Part shown: positions 1 through 8,342 of the stretch, in pieces
How the letters are laid out: every line of letters begins with the position of its first letter
Numbering within the stretch: position 1 is the first letter of the stretch
Origin: Catenulispora pinistramenti
GTDB lineage: Bacteria > Actinomycetota > Actinomycetes > Streptomycetales > Catenulisporaceae
NCBI RefSeq assembly: GCF_018274385.1
Contig: NZ_JAAFYZ010000058.1
Location: 1-50,245, forward strand
DNA length: 50,245 nt
Reading direction: 5' to 3'
The notes under the pieces: model-generated
Seen by the model: the letters and a program-made list of their open reading frames with translations, nothing else
Told to the model about the DNA's origin: nothing
Databases searched by the model: none
Position numbers and translations under genes: made by a program

Positions 1-214
1 GCAGCTCACACGCATGACCGCAAGCGCGCGGACTTTACCCCCGGACACCGGTGCTGTACCCCCCGGGCTGACGACGCGACCGAGGGGAACGGACCGCACC
101 ACCTCAGGAACCGCCGCCGCTGAGACTCACCCAGCCACCCGAGGGAACCGCGCTAGTTTCCCTGAGGTTGCCGAGGCCCGCCGGAGGCCCGGCCCTTCAT
201 CACAGTTTTTGATC

Positions 215-269
215 TTGATCTTGCTTGTGGCTCTTGATCTTGCCCGTGCTGTTGATCTTGCTTGTGCCC
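215..269. repeat. Three imperfect 18-19 bp tandem repeats
   Basis: Units start near 215, 234 and 252 and share the core TTGATCTTGCTTGTG; the middle copy has CCCGTG instead of CTTGTG. The AT-richer units stand out in very GC-rich surroundings. No function is apparent. Confidence 0.75.
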
Positions 270-440
270 CTTGCCCGGACTTGCTGGAGTTGAAGAGGCC
301 TGAGGTGCGGCGGGGTTGTGAACGCGGAAACCGGCAGCCGACAAGCACACCCGCCGCCCCGAACCCCGAACCGGCACAATTATGACCGAAGGCCGTAAAA
401 ATCGCCTTTCAACCCACACCGCAACAGCAACCCGGCCCAC

Positions 441-474
441 AAACTCCAGCCCCCAGCAAACTCCAGCCCCCAGC
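441..474. repeat. Perfect 17 bp tandem duplication
   Basis: AAACTCCAGCCCCCAGC occurs at 441-457 and again at 458-474, followed by a partial third copy (AAACT). It lies 126-159 bp beyond the stop codon of the SARP gene. Confidence 0.85.
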
Positions 475-513
475 AAACTTCACCCGCCAACGAATCCCGC
501 CCGCCGACCGGCA

Positions 514-546
514 CACATCGCGAACCACATCGCGAACCACATCGCG
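514..546. repeat. 12 bp tandem repeat, 2.75 copies
   Basis: CACATCGCGAAC occurs at 514-525 and 526-537, then CACATCGCG at 538-546. It lies about 55-85 bp beyond the stop codon of the minus-strand SARP gene. Confidence 0.85.
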
Positions 547-599
547 CAAACTCCCGGGCAAACGTTGCCTGATACAGCAGTAGCTCGTTCCTCCGATGC

Positions 600-3500
600 T
601 CACAACTCCTCTGACCCATCACCCAACCTCGCCAGTTCCGCAGCCGTCTGCGCAGCCCTCGGCGAAGAGATCCGCTCGTAGATGGCGACGGCTTCGCGGA
701 GGTCTGCGATTGCCTCCTCGCGCTGGTCGGCGAGCAGGGCGAGGTGTGCCCGGCCTTCCAGTGCGCTGGCGGTGAGCGGCGGGCTGCCGACGTCGGTTGC
801 CAGTTTCCAGGCCTGGTCGAAGTGTTCGCGGGCCTGGTCCGGGCGGGAAGTGTCCAGGGCTAGTCGGCCCTGGGTGGCGTGGACGTCGGCCTCGCCGTGG
901 CGGTCGCCGGCGCTGCGGAACTCGGCGTTGGCGCGCTCCAGGTACTCGGCTGCTTTGTGGGTGCGGCCGGTGGTGTGGTGGGCGCGGCCCAGGTCGTGGC
1001 AGGTGTTGGCGATGCCGAGGTGGTTGCCGATCTCTTCGAAGGCGGTGAGGGCTTCGGTGAGCAGGGTGATGGCGGCCGGGGTTTCGCCCAGCGCTAGTCG
1101 GATGCGGCCGGTGTCTCGCAGGCCGTAGGCGATGCCCAGGGGGACGCGTACTTCGCGGAAGAAGGCGAGGGCGCTTTCGGCGAGTTCGAGGGCGGCCCGG
1201 TATTCGCCGAGGGCGTAGCGGATTCGGCAGAGTTCGACGGCGACGTTGGCCGCGTTCCCGCGTTGGCCCAGGGACTGGAAGATCTCCAGGGCTTCGTAGG
1301 CGGACGCCATCGCGGCCGGGTAGTCGCCGATTTCGCGGTGGGTGTGGCTGAGGATCGCCAGGGCGATGCCGCGGTTCTTGGCGTCGCCCAGGCCTTCGAA
1401 CTCGGTCAGGGCCGACCTCATCAGTGCCGCGGCTCCGGCGAAGTCGCCCGTGCCGTGGAGGGTGCGGCCCAGGGAGAGCAGTGTGTAGGCGCGGCCGCGG
1501 GGGTCGTCGAGGTCCCGGTAGTGGCCCAGAGCCGTCTCGAAAAGCTCCGTGGCGGCCTTGAAATCGCTCTGGGTGTACTTGACGCAGCCGAGTTCGTGGA
1601 TGGCGTTGGCCTCGCCGAGCCGGTCGCCGGCCGCTCGGCACTGCTCCAGGATCCGGGTGTGGATCTCGGTGGCCGAGGCCAGATCGGTCAGGACGCGGCG
1701 GATGGACCCGAGGTGGAACAACGCCTCGCGCGCGGCGAGCGCTTCGCCGGACTCCTCAGCGGCTTGGATGGCCTTCTCGTGCAGCAGCCCGGCTTCCTGC
1801 CAGTTGCCTTCGGACTCCAGCAACGGAGCCAGCCCGGCCACGAGCCCGATCACGCGCTCCGGTTGGCGGGCGGCCCAGGCCTGTTCGACGGCGGCGAGCA
1901 GGTTCGCGCGCTCGGTACTCAGCCAGGCTTGCGCGGCGTCGCGGTTCAGCGGCGGCTGGACCGGAGCCACCGGGCCGGGCGGTTGGCCGGCCGACGATCC
2001 GCCGGAGTCGCCGCCGTTGCTCTGTGCCGGCAGCCAGGTCCGGGTATAGCGCGCGAGGAGCAGACCGGCGGCGCCCGAGGCCCGCAGGTAGTAGTCGAAG
2101 AGGCGGTCGGTCGCGGCCAGGCGCTGCCCCTCCGGCTCCCGCTCGCTGACGCTCCGCGCGAAGACCCGCACCAGATCGTGCATCTGGTACCGGTTCGGCG
2201 AGTGCTCGATCAGCAGACTGTGATCCACGAGCGACTCCAGGACCCGCTCGGCCTCACGCATCTCGGCGCCCAGCAGCGCCGCGGCGGCCGGGGCGTCCAC
2301 CTCGGTGCCGGGTATCAGGCCGAGCCGCCGGAACAGACGCTGTTCGGGCTCCGGCAGCCAGCTGTAGGAGGACTCGAAGAGCGAGGTCAGGTCGCGGTCG
2401 TCGTCGTGCAGCCGGTCCAGCCGGCCGGCCTCGTCCCGCAGCGCGGCCACCAGGTCCGCCACGGTCCGCCGCCGCGAGACCCGCAGCCGGGCGGCGACCA
2501 TCCGGATCGCCAGCGGCAGCCGCCCGCACAGCGCGATCAGCTCGGCCACGGCCGGATCGGCCGCCGACACCCGCTCGGCGCCGACCAGCCGCTGCAACAG
2601 GACCAGCGCCTCGGCCTCGGGCAGCACGTCCACCGTCAACAGGTGTGCGTCCTCCAGCCCGCTGAGCCGCTTGCGGCTGGTGACCAGGACCAGGCAGCCG
2701 GCCGAGCCCGGCAGCAGCGGCCGCACCTGGGCGGTGCCGCCGGCGTTGTCCAGGACGATCAGTGTTCTGGTACCAGCCAGCCGGGCCCGGTAGAACGCGG
2801 CCCGGGAGGCCGGATCGGCCGGTACGGCCTGGGCCGGCACCCCCAGGGAGGTCAGCAGGTGGTGCAAGGCGTCCATGGGGTTCAGCGGTTCCAGACCGGC
2901 GGTGTTGCCGCGCAGGTCGACGAACAGCTGACCGTCCGGAAAGCGGGGGCTGAGCAGATGCGCGGCGTGCATGGCGAGCGTGGACTTGCCCACCCCTCCC
3001 ATGCCGTCCAGGGCAGTGATCACCACGGTGCCGTCACCGCTGTCGGCCGCGGCGAACAGGGCTTGCAGCTCGGCGTCGCGGCCGGTGAAGGCCCTGGTGT
3101 CGGCGGGCAGTTGGAACCGGAAACCGTCGGGGACCGCTGTCGGCGGGACGCCGGATGCCGCTGCGGTGTTGGTGTTGGTGTTGGTGTTGGTGTTGGCGGG
3201 GGAGGTAACGGTCCCGGCAGGCGCCTGCGGGGCGGCCAGCTCAAGACCGGGGTCGTTGGCGATGATCCGCCGATGCAGCCCGCTGATCCCGGCGGACGGC
3301 TGTACGGCCAGCTCGTCGGACAGCGTCCGCCGCAGCGTGTGGAAGACCTCCTGGGCCTCGGCCTGGCGGCCCGATCGGTAGAGGGCGAGCATCAGCTGGC
3401 TGTGCAGGGCCTCGCGCACCGGATTCCGGGCCGCCAGGGCGACCAGTTCCGGCACCACTTCCCGGTGCCGGCCCAATTGGAGGTCGGCGTCGATCCGGGC

Positions 3501-3989
3501 CTGCCAGGCCAGCATCTGCGACTCCTGGAGCTGCTGGACGTGCGCTTCGTTCCCGGCCTCGGCCGTCAGGTCGGCGTAGGGCTCGCCGCGCCACAGGGCC
3601 AGCGCACCGCCCAGTTCGGCCGCCGCCGTCGCCCAGTCCCGGTCGGCCAGCGCCTGGTGCCCGCGCCGGGTGCGGTCGGCGAAGTCCTGCTCGTCCGACT
3701 CCCCGTCGCGCACCTCGATGCGGTAGCCCGGATTCGCGGTCTGGATCCGCTCACCGGCCGCCGCGCCCAACTGCCTGCGCAGCCGCGCCACATGGTTGCG
3801 CAGCGACGCCTCGGCGGACGGCGGCGGCTTCCCGCCCCACACCGCGGCCGCCAGCCGATCGGCGGGCACCGTCCGGTTCGCCCGGGCCAGCAGCATCGCC
3901 AGCACAGCGCGCGGTATCCCGGGCCCGAGCGGCACATCCGCACCGTCCTCGTCGACGACGATCGTCGGTCCCAACACCCCGAACCACAT
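600..3989 (-). CDS. SARP/AfsR-like transcriptional regulator with NB-ARC and TPR domains
   Basis: Large multidomain activator of the AfsR type, about 1129 residues. The N-terminus (about 1-95) is an OmpR-like winged-helix DNA-binding domain beginning FGVLGP, followed by a bacterial transcriptional activation domain (about 100-250). An Asn/Thr repeat linker leads into an NB-ARC ATPase with P-loop GMGGVGKST near residue 330 and a Walker B-like LIVLDNAG near 410. The C-terminal 450 residues are TPR repeats. Family knowledge: such proteins integrate a signal through the ATPase and TPR parts and activate secondary-metabolism or stress genes; the targets here are unknown. The ATG at 3989 is preferred over a GTG at 4001 because GGAGG lies 5 bases upstream of it. 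No biosynthetic cluster lies beside it. Confidence 0.93.
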   Translation of the reverse strand: MWFGVLGPTIVVDEDGADVPLGPGIPRAVLAMLLARANRTVPADRLAAAVWGGKPPPSAEASLRNHVARLRRQLGAAAGERIQTANPGYRIEVRDGESDEQDFADRTRRGHQALADRDWATAAAELGGALALWRGEPYADLTAEAGNEAHVQQLQESQMLAWQARIDADLQLGRHREVVPELVALAARNPVREALHSQLMLALYRSGRQAEAQEVFHTLRRTLSDELAVQPSAGISGLHRRIIANDPGLELAAPQAPAGTVTSPANTNTNTNTNTAAASGVPPTAVPDGFRFQLPADTRAFTGRDAELQALFAAADSGDGTVVITALDGMGGVGKSTLAMHAAHLLSPRFPDGQLFVDLRGNTAGLEPLNPMDALHHLLTSLGVPAQAVPADPASRAAFYRARLAGTRTLIVLDNAGGTAQVRPLLPGSAGCLVLVTSRKRLSGLEDAHLLTVDVLPEAEALVLLQRLVGAERVSAADPAVAELIALCGRLPLAIRMVAARLRVSRRRTVADLVAALRDEAGRLDRLHDDDRDLTSLFESSYSWLPEPEQRLFRRLGLIPGTEVDAPAAAALLGAEMREAERVLESLVDHSLLIEHSPNRYQMHDLVRVFARSVSEREPEGQRLAATDRLFDYYLRASGAAGLLLARYTRTWLPAQSNGGDSGGSSAGQPPGPVAPVQPPLNRDAAQAWLSTERANLLAAVEQAWAARQPERVIGLVAGLAPLLESEGNWQEAGLLHEKAIQAAEESGEALAAREALFHLGSIRRVLTDLASATEIHTRILEQCRAAGDRLGEANAIHELGCVKYTQSDFKAATELFETALGHYRDLDDPRGRAYTLLSLGRTLHGTGDFAGAAALMRSALTEFEGLGDAKNRGIALAILSHTHREIGDYPAAMASAYEALEIFQSLGQRGNAANVAVELCRIRYALGEYRAALELAESALAFFREVRVPLGIAYGLRDTGRIRLALGETPAAITLLTEALTAFEEIGNHLGIANTCHDLGRAHHTTGRTHKAAEYLERANAEFRSAGDRHGEADVHATQGRLALDTSRPDQAREHFDQAWKLATDVGSPPLTASALEGRAHLALLADQREEAIADLREAVAIYERISSPRAAQTAAELARLGDGSEEL
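3165..3194. repeat. Hexanucleotide microsatellite in a SARP linker (5 copies)
   Basis: Five perfect copies of GGTGTT on the plus strand (AACACC in the coding strand) encode an (Asn-Thr)5 run between the activation and NB-ARC domains. Gain or loss of units would keep the frame and change linker length. Confidence 0.9.
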
Positions 3990-4097
3990 CGCAGCCTCCA
4001 CCCTGGCCCACTTCGTGCGCCTCCATCACACTACGACTTGCCGAGGGTGTTGATGGTTGCAGTCGGCCCGGCCTGATCGGGAGTTGGGGCGCACGCT

Positions 4098-4835
4098 CTA
4101 AATCGCTGGTGCTGGTTCCCCCGCCTCAGCGCGCCGCAGCCACTCGGCGCCCTGCTCCGCACGCCGTCCGCCGACGCCGGCCTGTTCCATCTGCTCCAGG
4201 GCTGTCCGCAGGTCCCGGGCCGCGTCGGCGTGCCGGCCGGCGAGCAGATGGAGCTGGCCGATCGTCAGGGTGCCGCTGGAGATCGAGCGCGGGTCGCCCC
4301 ACTCCTCGCGGAGGCGCTGCGAGGTCTGGAGATGCTTCAGGGCGGTGTCCGCGTCGTGTTCCTCGGCGAAGTAGTAGAAGCCCAGGTGCCGGTAGCACTC
4401 CGAGCGCACGTAAGCGTCGGCATGCTGATCCGCCAGTTCTAGTGCCTCGCGGTAGTACGGCATCGCCGTCGCCCAGTCGCCGTGCAGCACCTGGTGCACC
4501 AGTCCGATGCCGAACAGCGACTCGGCGACGCCCGCCAGGTCGCCGATCTCCCGCTGCGTCGCCAGCGCCTGTCGGAACAGCGCCTCCTCGGCGTCCGCGT
4601 TCGACGTGTCGCGGTTGTTCTCCAACGCGCGGTAGTGCAGCACCATCGCGAGCTTGTCCAGCGCCAAGGCCTCGCTCCGACGGTCGCCGTCGGCCACGGC
4701 CCGCGCCCGGGCCGCCTCCAGCTTGGCCTGCGCGTCGTCGAAGTCGCCCAGGCTGAACGAGGCGTCCATCAGCGCGTCGGTGCCGTCCGCCAGTAACTGT
4801 TCCGCTGTGTCAGCTGTGCTTCCCGTTGTCCCCAT
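4098..4835 (-). CDS. TPR-repeat protein
   Basis: Soluble all-helical protein of about 245 residues built from tetratricopeptide-like repeats (for example the segments around ALALDKLAMVLHYRALE, AESLFGIGLVHQVLHGD and YRHLGFYYFAEEHDAD). There is no signal peptide or catalytic motif, so a role in protein-protein interaction is inferred. It resembles the TPR part of the neighbouring SARP regulator and lies just upstream of it on the same strand, with about 108 bases between. The start at 4835 (MGTTGSTAD) is chosen over an in-frame ATG at 4922 because a perfect 16-bp hairpin (4865-4899), probably the terminator of the upstream gene, would otherwise be inside the coding region. No strong ribosome site precedes 4835, so the start is moderately certain. 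Confidence 0.8.
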   Translation of the reverse strand: MGTTGSTADTAEQLLADGTDALMDASFSLGDFDDAQAKLEAARARAVADGDRRSEALALDKLAMVLHYRALENNRDTSNADAEEALFRQALATQREIGDLAGVAESLFGIGLVHQVLHGDWATAMPYYREALELADQHADAYVRSECYRHLGFYYFAEEHDADTALKHLQTSQRLREEWGDPRSISSGTLTIGQLHLLAGRHADAARDLRTALEQMEQAGVGGRRAEQGAEWLRRAEAGEPAPAI

Positions 4836-4864
4836 GGTTCGAAGGCTATCGGAGGAGACAAACG

Positions 4865-4899
4865 AGAACCGCCGACCGGCGATGCCGGTCGGCGGTTCT
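4865..4899 (-). terminator. Perfect 16-bp stem hairpin, probable terminator
   Basis: Arms 4865-4880 and 4884-4899 are exact reverse complements with a 3-base loop (GAT). It lies 81 bases beyond the stop of the LAHTG surface-protein gene (minus strand) and upstream of the TPR gene. No U-tract follows, as is common for actinobacterial terminators. Confidence 0.8.
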
Positions 4900-4979
4900 G
4901 GAGAGCGTCCATCGCATCGCATCAGAGTCCTGATGCGGATGCGAACGCGAAGCGGTGCCGCTGCGCCGCGTCGTCCGCC

Positions 4980-5945
4980 TCAGTGCCGGCGCGCGCCGAC
5001 GGCCTTGGCCTTCCGCGAGGCGAACATCGCCGTGCCGCCCGCGCCGAAGAACGCCAGCGCCACCAGGCTGACCTCACCGACGTTGGCGCCGGTGTGGGCC
5101 AGGGTCGGGGTGCCGGGGCTGGTGGTGGTCGCCGGGGTGGTCGGCGTGCTGGTGCCGGTGCTGCTGCTCGGCTTCGGCGCCGCCGGCGGGGTCGAGGAGA
5201 CCGGCGTCGAGGGGTGCGTGGTCGGCGTGGTCGTCGGGGGCGTCGACGGCGGCGTCGTGGTGGTGCCGGTCGACGGCGGCGGAGTGGTGCTGCCGCCGGT
5301 CGACGGCGCGGCGCAGTCCCCGGTGGCGTCCGAGTCGTTCCAGGCGGTCCAGACCCCGGGCGGCGTGTCGACGCCGTCCTTGTGGTTCGGCAGCCCGTGG
5401 CCGTTGGTGCCGTCGTACTTGATGCTGCCGGGGTAGAGGTCGATCTGGCCGAAGCACGTCGGGGCGGTGCCGCCGGGGAGCTTCACCGTGAGGTGCGCGG
5501 TGGTCGAGGTCTTCGACGCCGTGCTCAGGGTCGTGGTCGAGAAGTCCACGAACGTCTGCAGGCCCGTGTCCTCCCACTTCGCGTGGTCGGCGTCATAGGA
5601 GGCCAGCGAGACATCGACGCTGCCGGTGCAGCCCTCGGCGACCCGGCCCGGGTTGAGCTGCACCACATAGCCGTAGGTCGGCTCGGCCTGGGTCCGGTAG
5701 AACCCGTGGGTCGAGTGCCAGGCGCCGACAGCGTTACCGTTCTGGCCGGACACCGCGTACTGCACGTCGTTGTCGCTGACCTTGCACACGTGGTCGGGGT
5801 TGTGGTTCGTGGGAGCCGGCGGCTTCGGGGTCGACGGCGGGTGCGGGGTCTCAATGCAGGCGTTCGCGGCACCCGCGGCCCAAGCCATCGATGCTGCCGC
5901 GCCGAGCGTGACGAGCGCTCCGCGGCCTATTCGGCTGGTGGTCAT
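4980..5945 (-). CDS. Sortase-anchored surface protein with LAHTG signal
   Basis: Secreted cell-wall protein of 321 residues. Residues 1-29 form a signal peptide ending in AGAANA. The mature N-terminal half (about 45-205) is a Cys-containing domain I do not recognise. It is followed by a Pro/Thr/Ser-rich stalk (about 208-280). The C-terminus has a complete sorting signal: LAHTG at 282-286, a hydrophobic stretch (VSLVALAFFGAGGTAMFA) and a basic tail (SRKAKAVGARRH). LAxTG is the pentapeptide used by class E sortases of Streptomyces and relatives, rather than LPxTG. No sortase gene is in the window. A purine-rich AGAAGAG lies about 5 bases before the ATG. Function of the ectodomain is unknown; adhesion or cell-surface structure is possible. 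Confidence 0.88.
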   Translation of the reverse strand: MTTSRIGRGALVTLGAAASMAWAAGAANACIETPHPPSTPKPPAPTNHNPDHVCKVSDNDVQYAVSGQNGNAVGAWHSTHGFYRTQAEPTYGYVVQLNPGRVAEGCTGSVDVSLASYDADHAKWEDTGLQTFVDFSTTTLSTASKTSTTAHLTVKLPGGTAPTCFGQIDLYPGSIKYDGTNGHGLPNHKDGVDTPPGVWTAWNDSDATGDCAAPSTGGSTTPPPSTGTTTTPPSTPPTTTPTTHPSTPVSSTPPAAPKPSSSTGTSTPTTPATTTSPGTPTLAHTGANVGEVSLVALAFFGAGGTAMFASRKAKAVGARRH

Positions 5946-6053
5946 GCTGGCTCTTCTCTGTGCCGGCCCCGAGCCCTCGCGACCGGATCACTTAGGTTGT
6001 GTCTGGGATGTCAGCGGCATAGCTTCGCTCATGGACAGCGCTGGAGCTTATCC

Positions 6054-6118
6054 CACCCTGACCTGGGGCGGGAAGGCGGGTACAGGGTGACAAAAGACGT
6101 AGATTCGACACCCTGACC
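6054..6118. promoter_or_regulatory. Possible regulator sites: CACCCTG three times
   Basis: CACCCTGACC at 6054-6063 and 6109-6118 (direct), and CAGGGTG at 6083-6089 (inverted), lie 110-175 bases upstream of the surface-protein start. The repetition suggests an operator array. No matching known regulator is recognised. Confidence 0.4.
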
Positions 6119-6216
6119 GGCCGGTGTGGGCGGCCTGCGACCGCTTGCCCGATATGCCGTGCGGATTGTCGCGTCCGTGCGGAGAAGACTGCGTAGTCAA
6201 AATACGAATTCCGCTG

Positions 6217-6240
6217 TAGACGCATAGACGCGTAGACGCC
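6217..6240. repeat. 3x8 bp tandem repeat TAGACGC(A/G/C)
   Basis: Three consecutive units TAGACGCA, TAGACGCG and TAGACGCC lie about 70 bases beyond the stop codon of the minus-strand TPR-like gene ending at 6309. Confidence 0.85.
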
Positions 6241-6308
6241 GATCCTCATATCAGGGCTTGAGGATTACCTCGCATTGTCGGGCCGCTTCCGCACCGACTG
6301 CTTCCGCA

Positions 6309-7196
6309 TCACCGATCCGCCCCCGCCTTGGCGTGAATCGCGTGCCAGGCCCGCCCCGCGCCGGCCACCGCCCACGCCGTGAGGATCCCGGTCGCCGTCT
6401 GCTCGTCCGGCGCCGCCAGCAACACGTCCCGCGCGCCGGCGAGCACCGTAGTGGCCGACTCCAGCGATCCGCGGCTGCAACAGGTGCAGTGGAACGTCAC
6501 GCTGTCCACCGGCTCCATCGCCAGTCCCTGATCGTCGAAGGCGTCGGCCAGCGCCGTCATGTCCTCCGGCGCCGGGGCGGTCACCTGCGCGCGCCAGGTC
6601 GGCGTCGGTGACGGCAGCCACAGGGCCAGCTCGTCGAAGACCGGGAACGTGTGGTCGCCGACCCGGCGCTCGCCGGTGGCGGCGCCGTCGTGCACGACGA
6701 TCTCGCCGAAGCGGCGCTCGCCGTAGGGTACCGACAGCACGCGGGCCCGCGTGGGGCAGATGCGCCGCACCCACACCACCTCCGCGGCGCCGTCGGGGTC
6801 CAGCCGCACCAGTGCCGAGCCGAATCCGTCCTCGATCTCACCCTCGCCGGGGGTGAGCGGCACGCCGTACTTGGTCCACGCCTCGCGCGCCGTGCCCCAG
6901 TCGCCGACCATCGTCGCGGCGATCCCCAGGTTCCACCACGCGGCGTTGCCCTCCGCCTCGCCGGCCCGCAGCGCCGCCTGCCGGCCCAGTTCGTAGGCCT
7001 TGGGCCAGTTGCGCAGCAGCTTGTGTGCCAGCGCCGCGTCGAACCAGAGCTCGGCGCTGATCGGGGTGTCCGGGAAGGCGGTCAGGAACTGCTCGTAGCA
7101 GGCCGCGACCACCGGCCAGTCCTGGGCTTCGGCGGCGTCCTCGCCCCGTTGTAACAACTCCATGGCTTCAGCGCCCGACAGCTGAACCCCGCTCAT
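6309..7196 (-). CDS. TPR-like cytoplasmic protein of unknown function
   Basis: Protein of 295 residues. The N-terminal 110 residues look like TPR helices (segments around AMELLQRGEDAAEAQDW, ELWFDAALAHKLLRNWPKA and NAAWWNLGIAATMVGDWGTA). The remaining half is a mixed alpha/beta region with a short Cys cluster, HCTCCSRGS, near residue 230. There is no signal peptide or membrane segment. The start at ATG 7196 is used because GGGGAGAG lies immediately upstream; an in-frame TTG at 7208 is less likely. A strong hairpin at 7287-7322 separates it from the lysozyme genes, so it is probably its own transcript. I do not recognise a specific function. Confidence 0.82.
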   Translation of the reverse strand: MSGVQLSGAEAMELLQRGEDAAEAQDWPVVAACYEQFLTAFPDTPISAELWFDAALAHKLLRNWPKAYELGRQAALRAGEAEGNAAWWNLGIAATMVGDWGTAREAWTKYGVPLTPGEGEIEDGFGSALVRLDPDGAAEVVWVRRICPTRARVLSVPYGERRFGEIVVHDGAATGERRVGDHTFPVFDELALWLPSPTPTWRAQVTAPAPEDMTALADAFDDQGLAMEPVDSVTFHCTCCSRGSLESATTVLAGARDVLLAAPDEQTATGILTAWAVAGAGRAWHAIHAKAGADR

Positions 7197-7286
7197 CTCT
7201 CTCCCCAATTCGTGCTCGCAGAAGAGAACAGACTAGCGATCGGAAACGGGGCGCCGAACCGGCCCGCCACCGACGCGGACACGCAC

Positions 7287-7322
7287 CGAGTCCCCGCCTC
7301 CGGGAGCGGAGACGGGGACTCG
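7287..7322 (-). terminator. 16-bp stem hairpin, terminator of the GH25 operon
   Basis: Arms 7287-7302 and 7307-7322 pair with a single mismatch around a 4-base loop (GGAG). It lies 36 bases beyond the stop of the second GH25 gene on the minus strand. Confidence 0.85.
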
Positions 7323-7357
7323 CCGTGTCGGCTGCTGTGTCAGTCGATGCCGGACCC

Positions 7358-8329
7358 TCAGCCGTTCTTGGCCAGGACCTGCAGTTGGCTGTACGGGCCG
7401 TTGAACACGTCCTGGTCACCGGGCTCCGAACCGGAGTCCGCGTACTGCCAGAAGGTGTAGAAGCCCCAGCCCGGGGGCAGCGGGCCGCCGCCGGAAGCCA
7501 CGTAGTTCGCGATGAACAGCGGGTCGTAGTTCGCGAAGTTCGTGTCCTGGCTGGTGCAGGTGTTCCACCAGTCGGTGGTCGAGTAGATCACCGGGTAGAC
7601 GCCCGTGCGCGCCGCGTACTCGTTCACGAAGTCCCAGATCCAGCTGCTCATCTGGCTTCCGCTCAGGCCGTAGCACTCCGAGCCGTAGGGGTTGTACTCG
7701 ATGTCGAGCATCCCGGGCAGGGTGAGGCCGTCGGAGGACCAGCCGCCGCCGTTGTTGACGAAGTAGTCGGCCTGGGCGGCGCCGCTGGAGTCGCTGGGGT
7801 TGGCGAAGTGGTACGAGCCCCGGATCAGCCCCTGGTCGTAGGGGCCGACGTACTGGTTGTAGAAGTCCGGGTTCGTGTAATACGTGCCCTCGGTCGCCTT
7901 CGTGTAGGAGAAGTCGATGTTGGGCGCGATACTGGCCCAGTCCAGGTTGCCCTGGTACGCGCTGACGTCGATGCCCGGCAGTTGCGGCACCGAGGCCAGG
8001 GGCGCCGGCCGCACGGCGGGCTGTGCGGCGGGCTCGTGGGCCTTGATAGTGGAACCCAGGTAGTCCAACTGGGGGTGGGTCGCCACCGTCGGGTGCACCG
8101 GCGTGTTGTGCCGGGTGGTGTCGACCTTGACCAGCTGACCGGTGACGGTGCGCGCGTAGCCCGGGTGCGGGTTGGCGTGCGGGGCCGGGACGCCGGCCGG
8201 GGCGCTCGGCTTGGTGGTGCCGCTGGCCGAGGCGCTGCCGGCGGTGGCCGGCAGGAGCAGCGCGCCGGCCGTGGCGACCGCCAGGGCCAGCAGGGCCGCG
8301 CGGCGGGTTCCGTGGGTGGATGAGGACAT
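7358..8329 (-). CDS. Secreted GH25 family muramidase (lysozyme), paralog A
   Basis: Glycoside hydrolase family 25, predicted to cut the MurNAc-GlcNAc bond of peptidoglycan outside the cell. The protein has 323 residues. Residues 1-36 are a signal peptide, 37-115 a Pro/Ala-rich linker, and the catalytic barrel runs from PGIDVSAYQGN to the C-terminus. The active-site acids are visible: D121 (GIDVSAYQG) and the DxE pair D209/E211 (LDIEYNPYG). Two Cys residues (in SECYG and WNTCTS) may form a disulfide. It follows its paralog at 8343-9098 by only 13 bases, so the two are one operon and a tandem duplication. The extra linker distinguishes it from paralog B. GGAGCC (within AGGAGCCGAC) lies about 5 bases before the ATG at 8329. 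Confidence 0.95.
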   Translation of the reverse strand: MSSSTHGTRRAALLALAVATAGALLLPATAGSASASGTTKPSAPAGVPAPHANPHPGYARTVTGQLVKVDTTRHNTPVHPTVATHPQLDYLGSTIKAHEPAAQPAVRPAPLASVPQLPGIDVSAYQGNLDWASIAPNIDFSYTKATEGTYYTNPDFYNQYVGPYDQGLIRGSYHFANPSDSSGAAQADYFVNNGGGWSSDGLTLPGMLDIEYNPYGSECYGLSGSQMSSWIWDFVNEYAARTGVYPVIYSTTDWWNTCTSQDTNFANYDPLFIANYVASGGGPLPPGWGFYTFWQYADSGSEPGDQDVFNGPYSQLQVLAKNG

Positions 8330-8342
8330 CGTCGGCTCCTGC

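Larger units (their letters stand above)
1..599. other. Non-coding region with short tandem repeats
   Basis: No credible gene is seen here. Open frames in this stretch have no ribosome site and low-complexity translations. It is the 3' flank of the minus-strand SARP gene that ends at 600. It carries three separate sets of short direct repeats, annotated individually, and no convincing hairpin terminator. Confidence 0.6.
5946..6308. other. Intergenic region with repeated CACCCTG motifs and 8-bp repeats
   Basis: This is the 5' flank of the LAHTG surface-protein gene and the 3' flank of the next minus-strand gene. It contains two direct copies of CACCCTGACC (6054-6063, 6109-6118) with an inverted CAGGGTG (6083-6089) between them, and a 3x8 bp repeat at 6217-6240. 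An 85-codon frame in this region lacks a ribosome site and is not accepted as a gene. Confidence 0.55.

Noticed and set aside
382-681. 99-codon plus-strand frame in the left intergenic region
   Set aside because: Encodes repeat-derived low-complexity sequence, overlaps the SARP 3' end and lacks a ribosome site.
1263-4076. 937-codon plus-strand open frame opposite the first SARP gene
   Set aside because: Long antisense frames are expected in very GC-rich genes; the minus-strand frame has all family domains.
5992-6249. 85-codon minus-strand frame upstream of the LAHTG gene
   Set aside because: No ribosome site or recognisable domain; overlaps motif repeats.
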